DNA of 64,000 nucleotides, taken from Ypsolopha sequella (lineage: Eukaryota > Arthropoda > Insecta > Lepidoptera > Ypsolophidae). The stretch is from assembly GCA_934047225.1 (NCBI GenBank), contig OW203983.1:40358310-40422309 (forward strand). The letters run 5' to 3'. Below the pieces are notes generated by a model. That model searched no databases and had not been told where the DNA came from. It saw only the letters and a program-made list of their open reading frames with translations. Shown piece by piece: positions 22,900 to 35,286 of this stretch; position 1 is the stretch's first letter; each line of letters begins with the position of its first letter. The position numbers and the translations under genes were made by a program.

Positions 22900-24300
22900 C
22901 TTTTTGTTGCTAAACGACTAAATTATTTCTTATACCACAAATAATCTTCAAATAGGTTTTTAATTGAAATATTATTTTTACCAACGTTACTAACAAATAA
23001 ACCTAAAACGCAAATTTGGTCATCATGCTGAAAGAAAAATTGTACTCAAGAAAGTAACAAGTTACGGAGTGGAGACAAAGTTGCGATCGTCGCTAGACAT
23101 TAATATATAGGCAAATTGATTGTTGATTAAATATTCGTTTATATGTTAACTGGTAATAGAAATGATAGAAAAGAGCTCATTAAAATTTTACTATAACATT
23201 ATGCGATATTCGTGTTGCTTTATATAATTCGTGACGAGTATAAAATGGCGGATTTTCTTACCCGAGGATTGAAGCTAGTTGCGTTTTTTTTTAGGCTTTG
23301 GCTGGCGGCTTTTATTTGTGGCCAGTATCATTTTGCCAAAAAAGAGTGTCAGACGCGATATAGTCGATTATGTCGTGAATCGGAACGCAGGGAATTTCGA
23401 TTGTAAAAGACAAACTAAGGACGTCAAAAAGAACCTAATTTAGCATTAAATGAAGACAAACGTCAAAAAGAACTTAATTTTGCAATAAATGAAATTTCAA
23501 TACGATATTTCAAACTGACCGGGCCCGGAATGTTCGATTTTCAAAACTAATTTCAAGTATTAAATGGAACTTTTTCATAAAAGCAATTTTACATCACACA
23601 GTGATAAAAAACAGGTATAACGTGTGTCAAAAAAGTTCGTTTTGGGTTGTCAGGGAAATTAATGATTTGTATTAGTGGCCATACCATAGAGAAACTATAT
23701 ACCAATGTCTATAGGAGTACATAATATTTGTAATAAAAGAATAAAACAGATAACAATTTATAAAATAAAAGAATATCAAGATCAAAGCAATACCGAATCG
23801 TTACTTTCCAGCAGCCAGCCAGTCGTGATTGAAAGGCGTAAACATTTAGACTCAATGCCTGCATCTGACTGAAAATACTGATAACGGGTAAATCTCTATC
23901 TTCAACGTTATTAGAGGGCACTAGAGTCAAATATGGCTTGGATAAATGGCCGGCGGTTATGTTACTTTGGTTAGCGAGTCGCGTTCAGAGGCATGTCCGT
24001 GACTTGTAAATTGAATCAAAGCGAGGTACAGAAGTGAAACTTGTACACTGATCAAAAGTGATAGACTAGACTGTATTTTAGTATTCAATAGGTTCACAAA
24101 GAATAAAATAATTTATCTTCAAGACATTTGCTAATACTAAGTACTAATAATGACACTATATGGGTAAATACTTAAATAAATTCAAGATATTAGTTTTTTT
24201 TTTAATACAAGTTGTACGTTTTAACAAAATGTTTTTAACAAGACATCACTGACGAACCCGTATTATATATTTTAACGAATCGTAATCGGCTCTCGAAAAA
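22900..24300. other. AT-rich stretch without a convincing gene
   Basis: A 53-codon frame at 23245-23403 begins MADFLTRGLKLVA but contains GTGGCCAGTATCATTTT, also found in the repeat at 38790, so I treat it as repeat sequence. Confidence 0.35.
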
Positions 24301-24337
24301 ATACTTTTTCATAATAAAGCGGACATATTTTAGTATA

Positions 24338-24592
24338 CAACGTGTAACAGAAAGGTGTAACCATATTTGAAGAGCTTATTCAGTCAATGGTCAGTCAACT
24401 TTCACTATGGAACAAACACGAAATAAAAAAAATATTTACTGTTTCATAGAAAAATGCAATGCCGCTCGGCCGAAATGTATGGAAGTGCAGATTTTTTTTG
24501 AGACTTCCGTGTTGGGTCCATAGTAAAAGTTGTTCTATACCATGGTCTGAATAAGCTCTTCAAATATGGTTACACCTTTCTATTACACGTTG
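24338..24592. mobile_element. MITE, family F copy 2
   Basis: Ends CAACGTGTAACAGAAAGGTG and CACCTTTCTATTACACGTTG, with left TA (24336-24337). Interior matches 36106-36366. Confidence 0.85.
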
Positions 24593-25133
24593 GATAACAT
24601 GACGACACTTGCTATTTTTTCCACGAAATTCTCATTAGGACCACTTTTTATTCATATTGTAGACAGACTTTGTACTTTTAGGAGGAGTAAAGCCTTCGTC
24701 CGGTCAGAAAAAAGCTGTTTACACCATTCAATCTTAAGCCTGGGTATTACTGGTTTTACGCTATAATGAAGCTTTGATTTCATCCAAATAGATATTTTTT
24801 GACGTGATATAACACGGATTTCTGGTCACTACATATTCTGATTATCGAAAATGTTTCTTCTTTTCGAATTCATATTTTGATACATTTAGTAAAACTTGTT
24901 TAAATTAGGTTACAAAATGTACATTACACTGTGGAATTTTTCTAATTGCTTCGATTCTGATCTATAAATCAGTTGAGGTATCAAACAATTTAATAACCAA
25001 ATGTGCAAAATTGAATTCTATATTCGTAATAATTTAATAAATCAATGTTCGAGAACCCTCCCGTAACCGACATGATCAATGTTCCGACAAGTAATGCTAA
25101 AATACCGCACATCGTATGCATCGTATTATGTTC

Positions 25134-25596
25134 TATACAGGGTGATTGTTAATTCGACCTATTCCTTGAAAAGGGTTATACTAGAGATCATTTCCAACGA
25201 ATTAAGTCCTATCAAATAGGTGTCGAAAATTAATGGTCTCCGAGTTACGAAGGTTTTGATATTATTTTTCAAACTTTCAGACTAATAACCAAAAATAAAT
25301 AATTTAAAAATAACTATTCCTCTCTCAGCACTTATTTATTATATTTCTGATCAATGATAGATGAGTAATCATTTATAAAAAAAATAAGTGCCCTGAATTC
25401 CCATAATCCCAGAATTAAAAGGTCTTAAGTGGAAAAAAAACCTTTGTTATTTTGTAATTTTTGAAATATCGACGTGTTTTACTTAAAAAAAAATTTATCT
25501 TTTTCGATCCCTAGTTAATAGGCATTATTTGTTAGAAATGATCCCAAGTATAACCCCTTTAAAGGAATAGGTCGAATTACCAATCATCCTGTATAT
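25134..25596. mobile_element. MITE with ACAGGGTGATTG ends
   Basis: Left TATACAGGGTGATTGTTAAT, right ATTACCAATCATCCTGTATA, with further complementarity (CGACCTATTCCTT and AAGGAATAGGTCG). About 460 bp, non-coding. Confidence 0.8.
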
Positions 25597-25844
25597 GTGA
25601 CACTGAACTGTATTGAAATTATCTGTGGTAGGTATGTGAATATTAAATCATGCATAAAGTATGGTCTAGGAGGCATTGAATAAAAAAAGCACGTTATTTT
25701 GTTATGAACATGTTATGCTTCTCCGTTGTCTAAATCTAGTTTCAGTTACTTACGTCAACATCTGGCTAGCTATAGCTGTTGCGTTTATCTAGAGCTGGTC
25801 GGGATCTTTTGAGTGAGCACGCGCCTCAGTGCATTCTGTATTTG

Positions 25845-26460
25845 CTTTTAACCGTATTAACTCATCAATTACTGTCATTAAAGCATTTAAATCTCTAAAT
25901 TAAAAGAAAACAGAGGATTTAGGGGCCTATCTGTTAAAGTTTTAAGTTCTGTTATTGATTTAATAGCTCTTTGTTTAGCTTTAATTTAGCTTTTAATTAA
26001 ACGCTGGCAACCCCTTCCCACCACACGATCGATTTAAATTTTTTTTTGGGTTCACAGGGAGTACAGAGCAACTGTTTGAAAAAAAAATTAAAGTCGCTGA
26101 GCCCACATATTTTTTCATTTTTTTCCCCACCCCACTACACCCGCACCTACCGCCCGCGGCCTGCCAGCACGAAGATTATCGGAAAAGGTTGTTCAGGGAA
26201 GTAGCTAACGGAGTTTCAATACAGCTGAAGCCACATGACCGATTTGGTCGCTAGCTCTTGGACTAGTAGATGATGGTGTCTTTCCTTTTTTAATGAAGTT
26301 GAAGTTTATAAATCAGGTGACAATGAAGACCCTTCCAACTATAGACCGGTGTCAATTTGACCAGTACTGAGCAAAATTTTCGAAAAAGTTGTTTATCATC
26401 AATTATTATCTCATTTTAATTCAATTTATATTTAAATTATTGTTCAAATTATATCTATTT
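25845..26460 (+). pseudogene. LINE RT fragment, same family as 32435-34675, interrupted
   Basis: 25850-25995 matches the start of the frame at 32460 (AAGCATTTAAATC, GGGGCCTATCTGT, AAGTTCTGTTATTGATTTAA). After about 255 bp of unrelated DNA the match resumes at 26255 (GTAGATGATGGTGTCTTTCC) through the NYRPVS block, then decays. Confidence 0.75.
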
Positions 26461-26804
26461 CAGTGATATTCGTCAAGGCTATTTTGTGTTTAGATTAATT
26501 TAAAAACGTATGTATATATAAGAGTCGTTGCAGAATATTTCATGTTTTGGTAGAACGATAACAATAACATATTTTAAGGCTGCGTAGCGATAACTTATAA
26601 ATTTTTTGTACCATAACTACAAAAGGAAAATCTATTATAGTAAAACGTTGAAAGATATTTGCTACACTTAACTTCTGACAAAGTAAACACTTATTTTGTG
26701 GGTTTCTCCCTAAATGGCGGAGTTCTTTAGAAAACTTTTGGACTTCACCTCAGTTGCTGCTATTTTTAGATAACCCCTAAAAACCTTTTCAAAGGCAGAC
26801 AGTA

Positions 26805-26935
26805 AGGTGCACGTGAACCTGGCCCAAATCAACAAAAAATTACAATTTGAGGTACGTATGTACATCATTTGTTTACGTTTGTTTCATTGAAAACATCGTT
26901 TGTTTGGTGTCCCAACGGTGACTTTAAAAAACTAC
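26805..26935 (-). repeat. Inverted outlier unit of the 28.1-28.9 kb repeat array
   Basis: Contains GTGAACCTGGCCC and TTGTTTACGTTTGTTTCATT followed by GAAAACATCGTTTGTTTGGT, the complement of units at 28190 and 28380. Confidence 0.65.
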
Positions 26936-27323
26936 TAAGTTGTTGGGCACAAAATTATGCAATTGTGAAACCAAACAAACTCTGTTTAAATTATTTCACA
27001 ATGTTCTTTATTATAACTACTACCAATTATATATAAATATATTAAAAATTAATAAACAGAGTTTTAAACTATTTTTTATTATTTTTTATTTTACTTAACT
27101 CCATTCCATACAATCTAACATTACAGCAAAAAGCATTTGAATATCCGATCACTGATTATCTCTAAAGTGCTTGCGCTATAAGCATTTTCCCGCCCGCGGC
27201 AGAAATGATATTATTTTGTAGGAATTGGGTTTTAAATGGTCACTGTCACTTCAAGCGGAAAATCGCGCAGTGAAAGAGTGACGGATTCAGACTGAAACAG
27301 ACAAAAGTAGGTTTGTTATTTAT

Positions 27324-27980
27324 ATAAATTGAAATTGAAATTATTTATTTGTCTTTCAAACATAATTATATCACACAGAAATTTGTTTTAAAAAGAATGC
27401 GACAAAAAGGAACGAGCTGCTGCTGTGCTATATATGCTGTGATAGAAAAATAAATTGGTCTTCACAGCGCTGATTTTCAGCTTGTCCCCGTTCTCGCAGA
27501 ATGTGCACATATGCGGGTAGAATATTGGGAAAAAAGATTTAACATCATTATATAAATATAGCATGCATTACATTTAAAAATAGAAATAATAAAATAACAT
27601 GAATACATTAATGAACAAAAAAGAAAAAAAAACGTTAATTGATATTCTTAACATCATAGTTTATAGAAAGTAATTACAAATTTTAAATAGTTAAAAATGT
27701 TGCACAGCGAACCATAGGCAAATATTGAGTCAGGCAATGGAATGTATTATTTAAAGCGGCTTTTTATCTCATCTATTTGTTTTTCAAGCAGATTTTTCTT
27801 CAGATGCTTCGACGTAATATTCTCCCGCAGGGGTGGTGGCAGATCGTTCCAAATTTTTGAAGCCGCATATTTGAAGCTGCCTCTAAAACCGGTTGTTTTA
27901 TGTGTTGGAACGATCATTAGATTTAAATGCCTCCTGCGAGCGTTACGTGTATAAGTGTCGTTAGCCCATACGAATAAAAA
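27324..27980 (-). pseudogene. LINE ORF2 C terminus and 3' end
   Basis: On the minus strand, about 27960 to 27740 reads NARRRHLNLMIVPTHKTTGF, then AASKIWNDLPPPLRENI, the typical G/A-x-K-x-WN-x-LP-x-x-LR block at the end of CR1/Jockey-group RTs. A 3' UTR ends at a (TTTCAA)n tail near 27324. It is 5'-truncated and inserted between the arms of the repeat around it. Confidence 0.75.
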
Positions 27981-28129
27981 TAATAATAAAAATAACTATA
28001 GTAGCTAGCAAAATTTTCTATCACAAAAAAACCCAAACTATCCAAGGGACGTTTAGTTAAGTGGTTGTAGAGAGCTCACACATAAAAACAAATATCAACA
28101 AGTAAGAAAATGATAGATTATTGTATTGA

Positions 28130-28900
28130 AAAGATATTGATTTGTTTTTGTATATTCCAACACCTACACCCAAAAAATCTGCCTTGGGATACCAAACAAA
28201 CGACATTTTCAATGAAACAAACGTAAACAAACGGTAAAAAAATTATCTACATACCACTGTTCACGCGCTGTGCGCAGGAGCGACGACTGTGCCATAATTG
28301 CATCGAATATTGTCAAGTGGATCGGGCCAGGTTCACGTGAACTTGGCCTCATCCAAAAAATCACCCTTGCGATATCAAAGAAACGATGTTTTCAATGAAA
28401 CAAACGTAAAAAAAACGGTATAACAACGACCAACATACCACAAATTGTAATATTATAAAGAGGGTCGTGCCAGGTTCATGAAACATTGGCCCGACCCATT
28501 TTCCAAATAATAATTTTTACTATTCCGCTGTCAAAAAAACGGATCTTTTATACCGTATAGAACCTGAATCTATCATCAAACTAACCTTTTATACTTTGGA
28601 TCGGGTTGTAAAGAAGCTAGCCGCACCCATTTTTTTTAAAACACCCTTGTGATACCAAACAAACGATTTTTTTAATTAAACAAACGTAAAAAGACGGTAT
28701 AGAACCTGAATCTATCATCAAACAAACCTTTCATGCTTTGGGTCGGATTGTGAAGAAACTATACGCACGAAAAATAATGAAAAAATCACCCTTGGAATAC
28801 TAAAACAAACAATGTTTTTAATTAAACAAACGTAAACAAACGATCTACATATTTCAACTTGTAATTTTTTTGAGTGGGTCAGCCAGGTTCACATAAATGA
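28130..28900 (+). repeat. Divergent tandem array of AAACAAACGT-containing units
   Basis: Units around 28150, 28350, 28620 and 28780 share CCTTG-GATACCAAACAAACG, TCAATGAAACAAACGTAAA and AGGTTCAC/GTGAACCTGG segments. Some units also share TATAGAACCTGAATCTATCA. No coding frame. Confidence 0.65.
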
Positions 28901-29379
28901 CAGAAGTTTTTCGGAGAGCTAGGAGACGGTAAAGCAAAACATATCCTTTATGAAGACTTTCCTTGTACAGGTTATACTCGTGAGGACCGGATTTATTATT
29001 TTTGACGTCTTATTACAAAATACGAGTATCATTTTGCCATGGACATTTGTGCAAAACTCTGTATAAAATATACACTCGTTACCACGCTATTCCACGTAGC
29101 GAGTCCGAACTCCCGTGTCTGCAGCTAGCAGCCCCGGTGAAACCTCATTATAGAGATTTCCCCAGCGTCATCGCGAGCACCCTTGCCACTCACAGTACGA
29201 AGGCCATGCCAGAAAAGGCGCCGAACCGGGCTGCGTATTGCTAGACTGCATATTACCACATATACGAGTTGCTCTACACTCGTAGGTAGTTTGCTTTATA
29301 AGTGAAGAGCATACATACTATATGTATATCAATACAAACAATATCTGAGTACAATACATTTTAGAATATTGGAGCAAAA

Positions 29380-29740
29380 TACATAATCATAATCATAATC
29401 ATAATTTTATTCATAAGTTTCATTACATGTCAATAGAATTAGATACATTAGATGTCAAAAATTTACACAATCACATATAAAAAAAATACAATATTAAAAA
29501 ATATGTACTTAAGTACAGCCATACAAAATAATTAAATTAATTATATATTGAATGAATGTCAAACATTTTAATCAACAGGCAGGTAAGTCATCCTAACCTA
29601 CCAGTTAATTACTTTTAGTATTATCTAAAAAGTCCTGCAGACAGTAAAACATACATAAGAGTACAGACTACATCCAGACTGCCACAATGACTCTCTGGTA
29701 TGTTGGTATTTGGCGGGGTATACAAATTTACGACGATTTT
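29380..29740 (-). mobile_element. LINE/SINE 3' end with (ATAATC)n tail
   Basis: CATAATCATAATCATAATTT followed by TATTCATAAG, which on the minus strand is an AATAAA-containing 3' end with hexamer tail. The body up to about 29740 has no readable frame. Confidence 0.5.
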
Positions 29741-30239
29741 TAATAAAAAGTAAAATATTTGATGCTTTGACGAGCGCAGCGAGAGGAAGAAAATTGAGAG
29801 GGTTATGTATGTCTCTTCCCCAATTTACTTTCTGTTAAGAACTAAAGGGGTCGCGTTGCTCCGCAACGCTCGGCTTCGCTACGCACTGCTCTCGAATTTG
29901 TTAATAATAAACGTTTATTTCATATATTTTGTCAGTTTTGTTAGTGACATAATTTCTTAATTGCTATTGTTAGTACTACATTTACACACATTTTACAATA
30001 TTTATTTACGGTTGGGCAGAATTGACAACTGCACCCAATGTTTGATGAATGGGCTGTCAATCCTATCCACGACCGTGCTTAGAAGGTGTTGGTAAAAGCG
30101 TGCAAGCGAAACAACAGTAATCACAAGAAACCTAACACGTCGATTTCAATACGGTTTTCACAATCATTTATTAAATATCACCAGGAAGGTTTATATTTAT
30201 AACACATTCACATTTAGTCTATACAACCTGACATTTAAT

Positions 30240-30292
30240 TTTACAGCCAAATTCATACTGGAGGCTTGGTAAGTGATCAGTATCACGAATCG
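30240..30292 (+). repeat. Short repeat shared with 63713-63765
   Basis: ATACTGGAGGCTTGGTAAGT then GATCAGTATCACG, nearly identical to the sequence at 63732. Function unknown. Confidence 0.6.
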
Positions 30293-30302
30293 ATTACACT
30301 TT

Positions 30303-31128
30303 TTAACCGACCTCAGAAAAAGAGGAGGTTCTCAATACAACTGTATATTTCTTTATTTGGCTTTGTTACTCCATTACTCGCCCTTATTTCTCAACCGATT
30401 TGAAGATTCTTTTTTTGTTTAGAAGAGTGTGCTTCCAGGTAGGTTCCATTTTGGGTTTGGTCATGATTTAATGAAGGTCTTCAGAGATAAGCAGTGAAAC
30501 TCCTCAGAAAATGACAGCATACCTCTCCAAATTGAGGTATCTGCTTTGTTTGTACCAGGATGTCAATTGCAGGGTATTACTTGAAATATTTTCTTACTTG
30601 AAAATTAGTGCCTTTATCTCTGAAACTGGTAGACCGAAAAATATCGATCATAGATCATAACTGGCCAATTACAGGAAAACTATAGAGATTTAAAAAAAGT
30701 TGAGCACAAATTAGAAATATAAAAAAAGAGTAAAATAAATAAAAATATATTTTATCACGTATTTTATAACATGGGTATCAAATTGTAGGTATTAAAAAGT
30801 TGATCATAAAAATATATAGTTTGGCTATATTTAATTGCATCTATTTCGAGAAATCCTTGAAAAACCATAAAAAAATGTATGCCCCCCCTCCTTATCTCCA
30901 AAACTGGTGAACCGAAAAATATTTGAAAAAAATCATGGTAATATATGTTTGCACCGGTTTTTTTTACACCGTGGGCAAATTAATGCTATTTTTGTGTCAA
31001 GTTGCATGTCTTTATCGTTAACGGTGCTAAAGTTATGAGGCTGATATACATGAACGGACGGACGGACAACGGAGTCCCACCATAAAGGTTCCTTTTGTAC
31101 CTTTTAGGTACTACGGAACCCTAAAAAC
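30303..31128 (+). repeat. Lepidopteran interspersed repeat, long copy
   Basis: Opens ACCGACCTCAGAAAAAGAGG followed by AGGTTCTCAAT, contains two similar CTGGT(A/G)(A/G)ACCGAAAAATAT segments (30628 and 30906), and ends GGACGGACGGACAACGGAGT with ACTACGGAACCCTAAAAACG. Non-coding. Confidence 0.6.
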
Positions 31129-31716
31129 GATGTAGCACGAAAATGTATTAATTATTGTGATTTTGTAAAGTCGGGGTGGGTCTAGTATCTTTATAATTGC
31201 CTGTATGCCTACGAGTTTGTAACTATGCGGCCACACTTAAGATATTAAAACCTATGTCCTAGTTTCCCGCGAAGTTTCTTTTTACCTAACTTTCATACAA
31301 GTTTCCACAAGTTGAACAATTTGATGACTTTGTGACTTAGCTTGTTCTTCCTTAGTTAACTAAGTACTTAGAGGATACATTGAGATACTCTAAGGGTATG
31401 TAACTTTTATAGTTACGTATATAGAAGCTTTTTTGCTGTTCGTGGGACCATGATTATGAGCATTGACGTAATGCCTTTGGTTATGTATGAGAGAGTTGTA
31501 CATTACGTATCTGGGGACACGGCAGTGCCCCCGCCAAGTCTCGCAAAAAAAATCTCACAACTTTTTACGGTGGAAAGATTGCTTTGCGAGACTTGACATT
31601 TTTGTACATTTTATGTTTTTGATGGGATTATTCTTTCTCCAGTCTTTTTTATAAGTCCGATATAGGATTATGTTTATTTTGCGAAGTCCATCGCTATGAA
31701 TACTCTAAATATTATA

Positions 31717-31813
31717 AGAGTGCATTACAAACTAGAAAAGATCAATCAGAAACAAATCCAAAGACAAGAATTTGTTTCTGATTGATCCTTTCTAGTTTGT
31801 AATGCACTCTAAT
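31717..31813. mobile_element. Foldback MITE, near-perfect palindrome
   Basis: Left arm AGAGTGCATTACAAACTAGA then AAAGATCAATCAGAAACAAA; the right arm is its complement. The TGCATTACAAACTTA end recurs near 38104. Confidence 0.8.
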
Positions 31814-32237
31814 ATATACCTTTTATATGTTAACTCATGTTATAGAAATATTGTTAATTGAACAATGGAGAATGTATTGTGCACAACAATGTTTATAAGA
31901 TTAAGCCCCTTTTAGCTCTTACAAAACATTCTTGAAGACAATAGCACACAAAATTATTACCGAAGCTTTTCATAATATATATCTCTACGTTTATGGTAGC
32001 AAGCAACGAAATGTTCAAAATTGCTGCCTTTGTGTTAGAGTTTTGTGTTCATACAGACAGGATAGAAGGCATAATCCCGTATATTAAATTTCACTGTTAT
32101 TTTGATGGATGTAATAAACAGGTAAACCAACATAGTATACAGGAAATATAATTAGCACAGGGAGGACAATACCTATAGAACAAAAGAGACACATGCTTTT
32201 GACCAATTTTGATAAATGAGATGCCACTAAATTCCTC

Positions 32238-32430
32238 TTAAGAGCGGTTCAGCAGCCGAATTGTGAAAAACCCAACTTTATCTAATTAATCGAAACAGAA
32301 CACTTATATTCAAAAATTTACCTATGCTTATGTAATAAACCTATGCTTTGTGTATGTTGCCGTGCCAAAGCTTCCATTGGAATAGGAACAAATGGAAACT
32401 GCGATGTCAACATACACAAAACATAGGTAA
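32238..32430. mobile_element. MITE, family B copy 2 (right end lost)
   Basis: TTAAGAGCGGTTCAGCAGCC start and the shared interior, plus an internal inverted repeat (AAACCTATGCTTTGTGTATG with CATACACAAAACATAGG). Ends at the LINE junction. Confidence 0.7.
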
Positions 32431-32434
32431 TACG

Positions 32435-34675
32435 GTTTTGATTAATTTTAATTAATTCATTAACTGTAATTAAAGCATTTAAATCGCTTAACTTGAAAAA
32501 AACCGAGGACTTATGGGGCCTATCTGTGAAAGTTATAAGTTCTGTTATTGATTTAATAGCTCCTTATTTGGCATTAATTTTTAATAAATGTGTAGATGAT
32601 GGTATCTTTCCTGACTTAATGAAGTTTAGTAAATTGATCCCCCTTTTTAAATCAGGCGACCACGGGGACCCTTCAAACTATAGACCTGTGTCAGTTTTAC
32701 CGGTATTGAGTAAGGTTTTTGAAAAAATAGTTTTTAATCAATTGTTATTTCATTTTAATTTAAATAAGTTACTTCACTGTGAACAATATGGATTCACTAG
32801 AGGGATGTCAACCACAGATGCAGGAGTTGCTTTAGTTAAGCACATTTTTGATGCTTGGGAAGAAAAGCAAGATGCATTTGGTGTATTTTGTGACCTCTCG
32901 AAAGCCTTTGATTGCGTTAATCATGAAACACTCTTATGTAAATTGGATCACTACGGAGTGAGGGGCAAATCTTTGGCGTTATTGAAGTCATATCTTAGTG
33001 ATCGTATTCAAAAGGTAGACATTAACGGGGTAAAATCAAGTGGAGCATTAGTTAAAATGGGTGTCCCGCAGGGTTCCATATTAGGGCCCTTGCTGTTTTT
33101 AATTTACATAAATGACCTTCCATATTTAGTTAAAGACTTAACGAAGATAGTATTATTCGCAGACGACACGTCACTTATTTTTAAAGTTAATAGACGTAAA
33201 GATATCCTTGACGGCGCGAATACAACTTTATCACTGGTGCTTGATTGGTTTACTGTAAATAATTTAGTTTTAAACGCAAAAAAGACAAAGTGTATAAAAT
33301 TTACGTTACCAAATGTAATTCAAGTGGATGGTAATTTGCTTTTGCAGGGGTCCAAGCTGGAGTTAGTTAACGAAACAAAGTTTTTAGGCATTACGGTAGA
33401 CTCTCGTCTTCAGTGGGGTCCCCACATAGAAGCCCTATGTGGTAGACTTAGTTCGGCCGCATACGCTGTTAGACGCATAAGACAAATTACTGATGTAGAT
33501 ACTGCTAGACTAGTCTATTTTAGTTACTTTCACAGCATTATGTCATACGGCATGCTGTTATGGGGTAGAGCCGCGGATACAGACGCAGTCTTTGTTTTGC
33601 AGAAGAGAGCAATTCGGGCTATTTATAATATGAAGCACCGGGATTCATTAAGACAAAAGTTCAAAGAAATTAATATATTAACGGTTCCTTGTGAATATAT
33701 TTACCAAGTCCTTAGATATGTCAGAAAAAATGTTGAGTCTTTCCCAAGGCTTGGTAAGCAACATTGTAAGGAGACCAGAAATAAGCATAAACTGGCTTTT
33801 CCAAAAATCAGACTCGCTAAGGTGAGTACCTCTTTTGTAGGACATGGTATAAGATTTTACAATAAACTTCCAAAGGAGGTCCTTACTTTGTCAGAGAATA
33901 AGTTTAAACTGTATATTAAGCAGGGCCTATTGAAAAAGGCATATTATAAAATAAATGAATATTTGGATGATGGTGAAGCATGGTGTTACAGTGATAATGA
34001 TACTCGTAGTAAGTTATAATTTAATTAAATAGTATAATTTCTTAACTTATGATTCCTCTAAGGTGTAAACATTAATTGATTATAGACTGTAAAAGGAAAA
34101 GGACTATATGAGACAGGTAGACAAAGATATATATGTTTTTCTTTTTTTCATTAACCTGAATTCCTACTGTCTTGTATTTTCTTATCCCTTGGTTAAAGTA
34201 GATATAAGTCATATATTGTATAGTATAAGTTTTATGTTGAAAAAAAGACATGATCTTGCTAAGTTTCTTGCCCTTCTTCTTAGCAAGACTAATCGAATGG
34301 GCGGAGGTAGGCATGTATTTATATATGTAACCTATTAGTATGTAGTATATAGGATGGGATTTGGTCGGCCGCCTGGATTCGTGCTGGGGGCTCGGTTGGT
34401 GATCACTGAACCTTGTTCCTGGTCCCTGGCCGGGTCTCCGGTATGGGTTCGGGCGGCTGATTGGATTTTACCTTGTATAATATATATTTTACCTATCATT
34501 TTAATCGTAAATATATTGCTACATAAATTAAATAAACCTTTAATTTAGTTCATGTACATTTATTATTCTATTACATATATTTTCTTTATTAGATTAAATT
34601 TGACGTGTAAAAAGTGTATATATCTATACCTGCTTTGCAAAATAAACTATTTGAATTTGAATTTGAATTTGATGA
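32435..34675 (+). mobile_element. CR1/Jockey-group LINE, 5'-truncated, with intact RT frame and 3' tail
   Basis: An open frame from about 32460 to 34019 is followed by a 0.65-kb 3' UTR that ends with AATAAACTATTTGAATTTGA and a short (TTTGAA)n tail. The endonuclease and ORF1 are missing. Other fragments of the same family are at 25845-26460 and 63805-64000. Confidence 0.85.
32493..34019 (+). CDS. LINE reverse transcriptase, uninterrupted C-terminal 508 residues
   Basis: The start is arbitrary: the frame stays open upstream to about 32460 with no ATG, reflecting 5' truncation. RT motifs in order: NYRPVSVLPVLSKVFEK (about residue 62), DLSKAFDCVNH with the first catalytic Asp (about 133), GVPQGSILGPLLFLIYINDL (about 190) and LFADDTSL with the Asp pair (about 222). 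The thumb (LRWG-like FLGITVDSRLQWGPHIEAL, RIRQITDVDTARLVY) and the terminal block HGIRFYNKLPKEVLTLSENK follow. No frameshift or stop over 1.5 kb, so this is a fairly young insertion. It would copy LINE RNA at a nicked target but lacks its endonuclease. CR1 and Jockey are both possible clades. Confidence 0.9.
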   Translation: MKKTEDLWGLSVKVISSVIDLIAPYLALIFNKCVDDGIFPDLMKFSKLIPLFKSGDHGDPSNYRPVSVLPVLSKVFEKIVFNQLLFHFNLNKLLHCEQYGFTRGMSTTDAGVALVKHIFDAWEEKQDAFGVFCDLSKAFDCVNHETLLCKLDHYGVRGKSLALLKSYLSDRIQKVDINGVKSSGALVKMGVPQGSILGPLLFLIYINDLPYLVKDLTKIVLFADDTSLIFKVNRRKDILDGANTTLSLVLDWFTVNNLVLNAKKTKCIKFTLPNVIQVDGNLLLQGSKLELVNETKFLGITVDSRLQWGPHIEALCGRLSSAAYAVRRIRQITDVDTARLVYFSYFHSIMSYGMLLWGRAADTDAVFVLQKRAIRAIYNMKHRDSLRQKFKEINILTVPCEYIYQVLRYVRKNVESFPRLGKQHCKETRNKHKLAFPKIRLAKVSTSFVGHGIRFYNKLPKEVLTLSENKFKLYIKQGLLKKAYYKINEYLDDGEAWCYSDNDTRSKL

Positions 34676-34708
34676 GGATCTATTCAGTAAAATTTGAATA
34701 TAAGTGTT

Positions 34709-34773
34709 TGGGCGAGTGAAGACGTTTACGCGACGACTGGTAACGTTGTCGCGTAAACGTCTTCACTCGCCCA
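34709..34773. repeat. Near-perfect hairpin, about 27-bp arms
   Basis: TGGGCGAGTGAAGACGTTTA then CGCGACGAC on the left; the complement follows after a loop of about 9 bases (TGGTAACGT). GC-richer than its flanks. Confidence 0.85.
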
Positions 34774-34884
34774 GATGAAGGCAGTCTAAATCTGCTGAAA
34801 CTGGTCGGCCTTCCCGATCATAACACGTATTGAGGTGAGCCGTTTTTATATAAATCATGAATTATCCTCAAGTCTCATTTAATT

Positions 34885-34965
34885 CTATAATATAAGTGTT
34901 CTTTCGATTAATTGGAAAAAGGCGGATTTTTCACAATTCGGCTACTAAACCGCTTTTAATTGTCC
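34885..34965 (-). mobile_element. MITE, family B fragment
   Basis: AAGTGTTCTTTCGATTAATT, then AAAGGCGGATTTTTCACAAT and CTACTAAACCGCTTTTAA, the reverse complement of a family B left end. Confidence 0.7.
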
Positions 34966-35286
34966 AGATAAAAAAGGTTATCTGGACACATTGCCATGTG
35001 TCCAGGGCCGAGTTCGAAAACGAAAAGGCCGGCGCACCACCCATGTACTATATTACACGAACCGTTTCGAGCTGCTTTCGACCCCAAACCATAACTCAAA
35101 ATCTATTAAACCTACAACGTTGCAATTTTGCGTGCGAGTTAAGGTCTTCACAATTATTTAATATCTGAAATTTAAAAATTAAACTTTAACAGTGCTTGTT
35201 TAGATATTTTTATTATTGAACCACTGCTTATTTTGTTATTTATTTTCTCTGCCTTATAAAGGGTTAAAAAAATGTAAATATTTTGC

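Noticed and set aside
23212..23406. 64-codon frame starting near a TATAAA-like box
   Set aside because: Contains GTGGCCAGTATCATTTT, found in another repeat, and a T-run interrupts the coding-like part.
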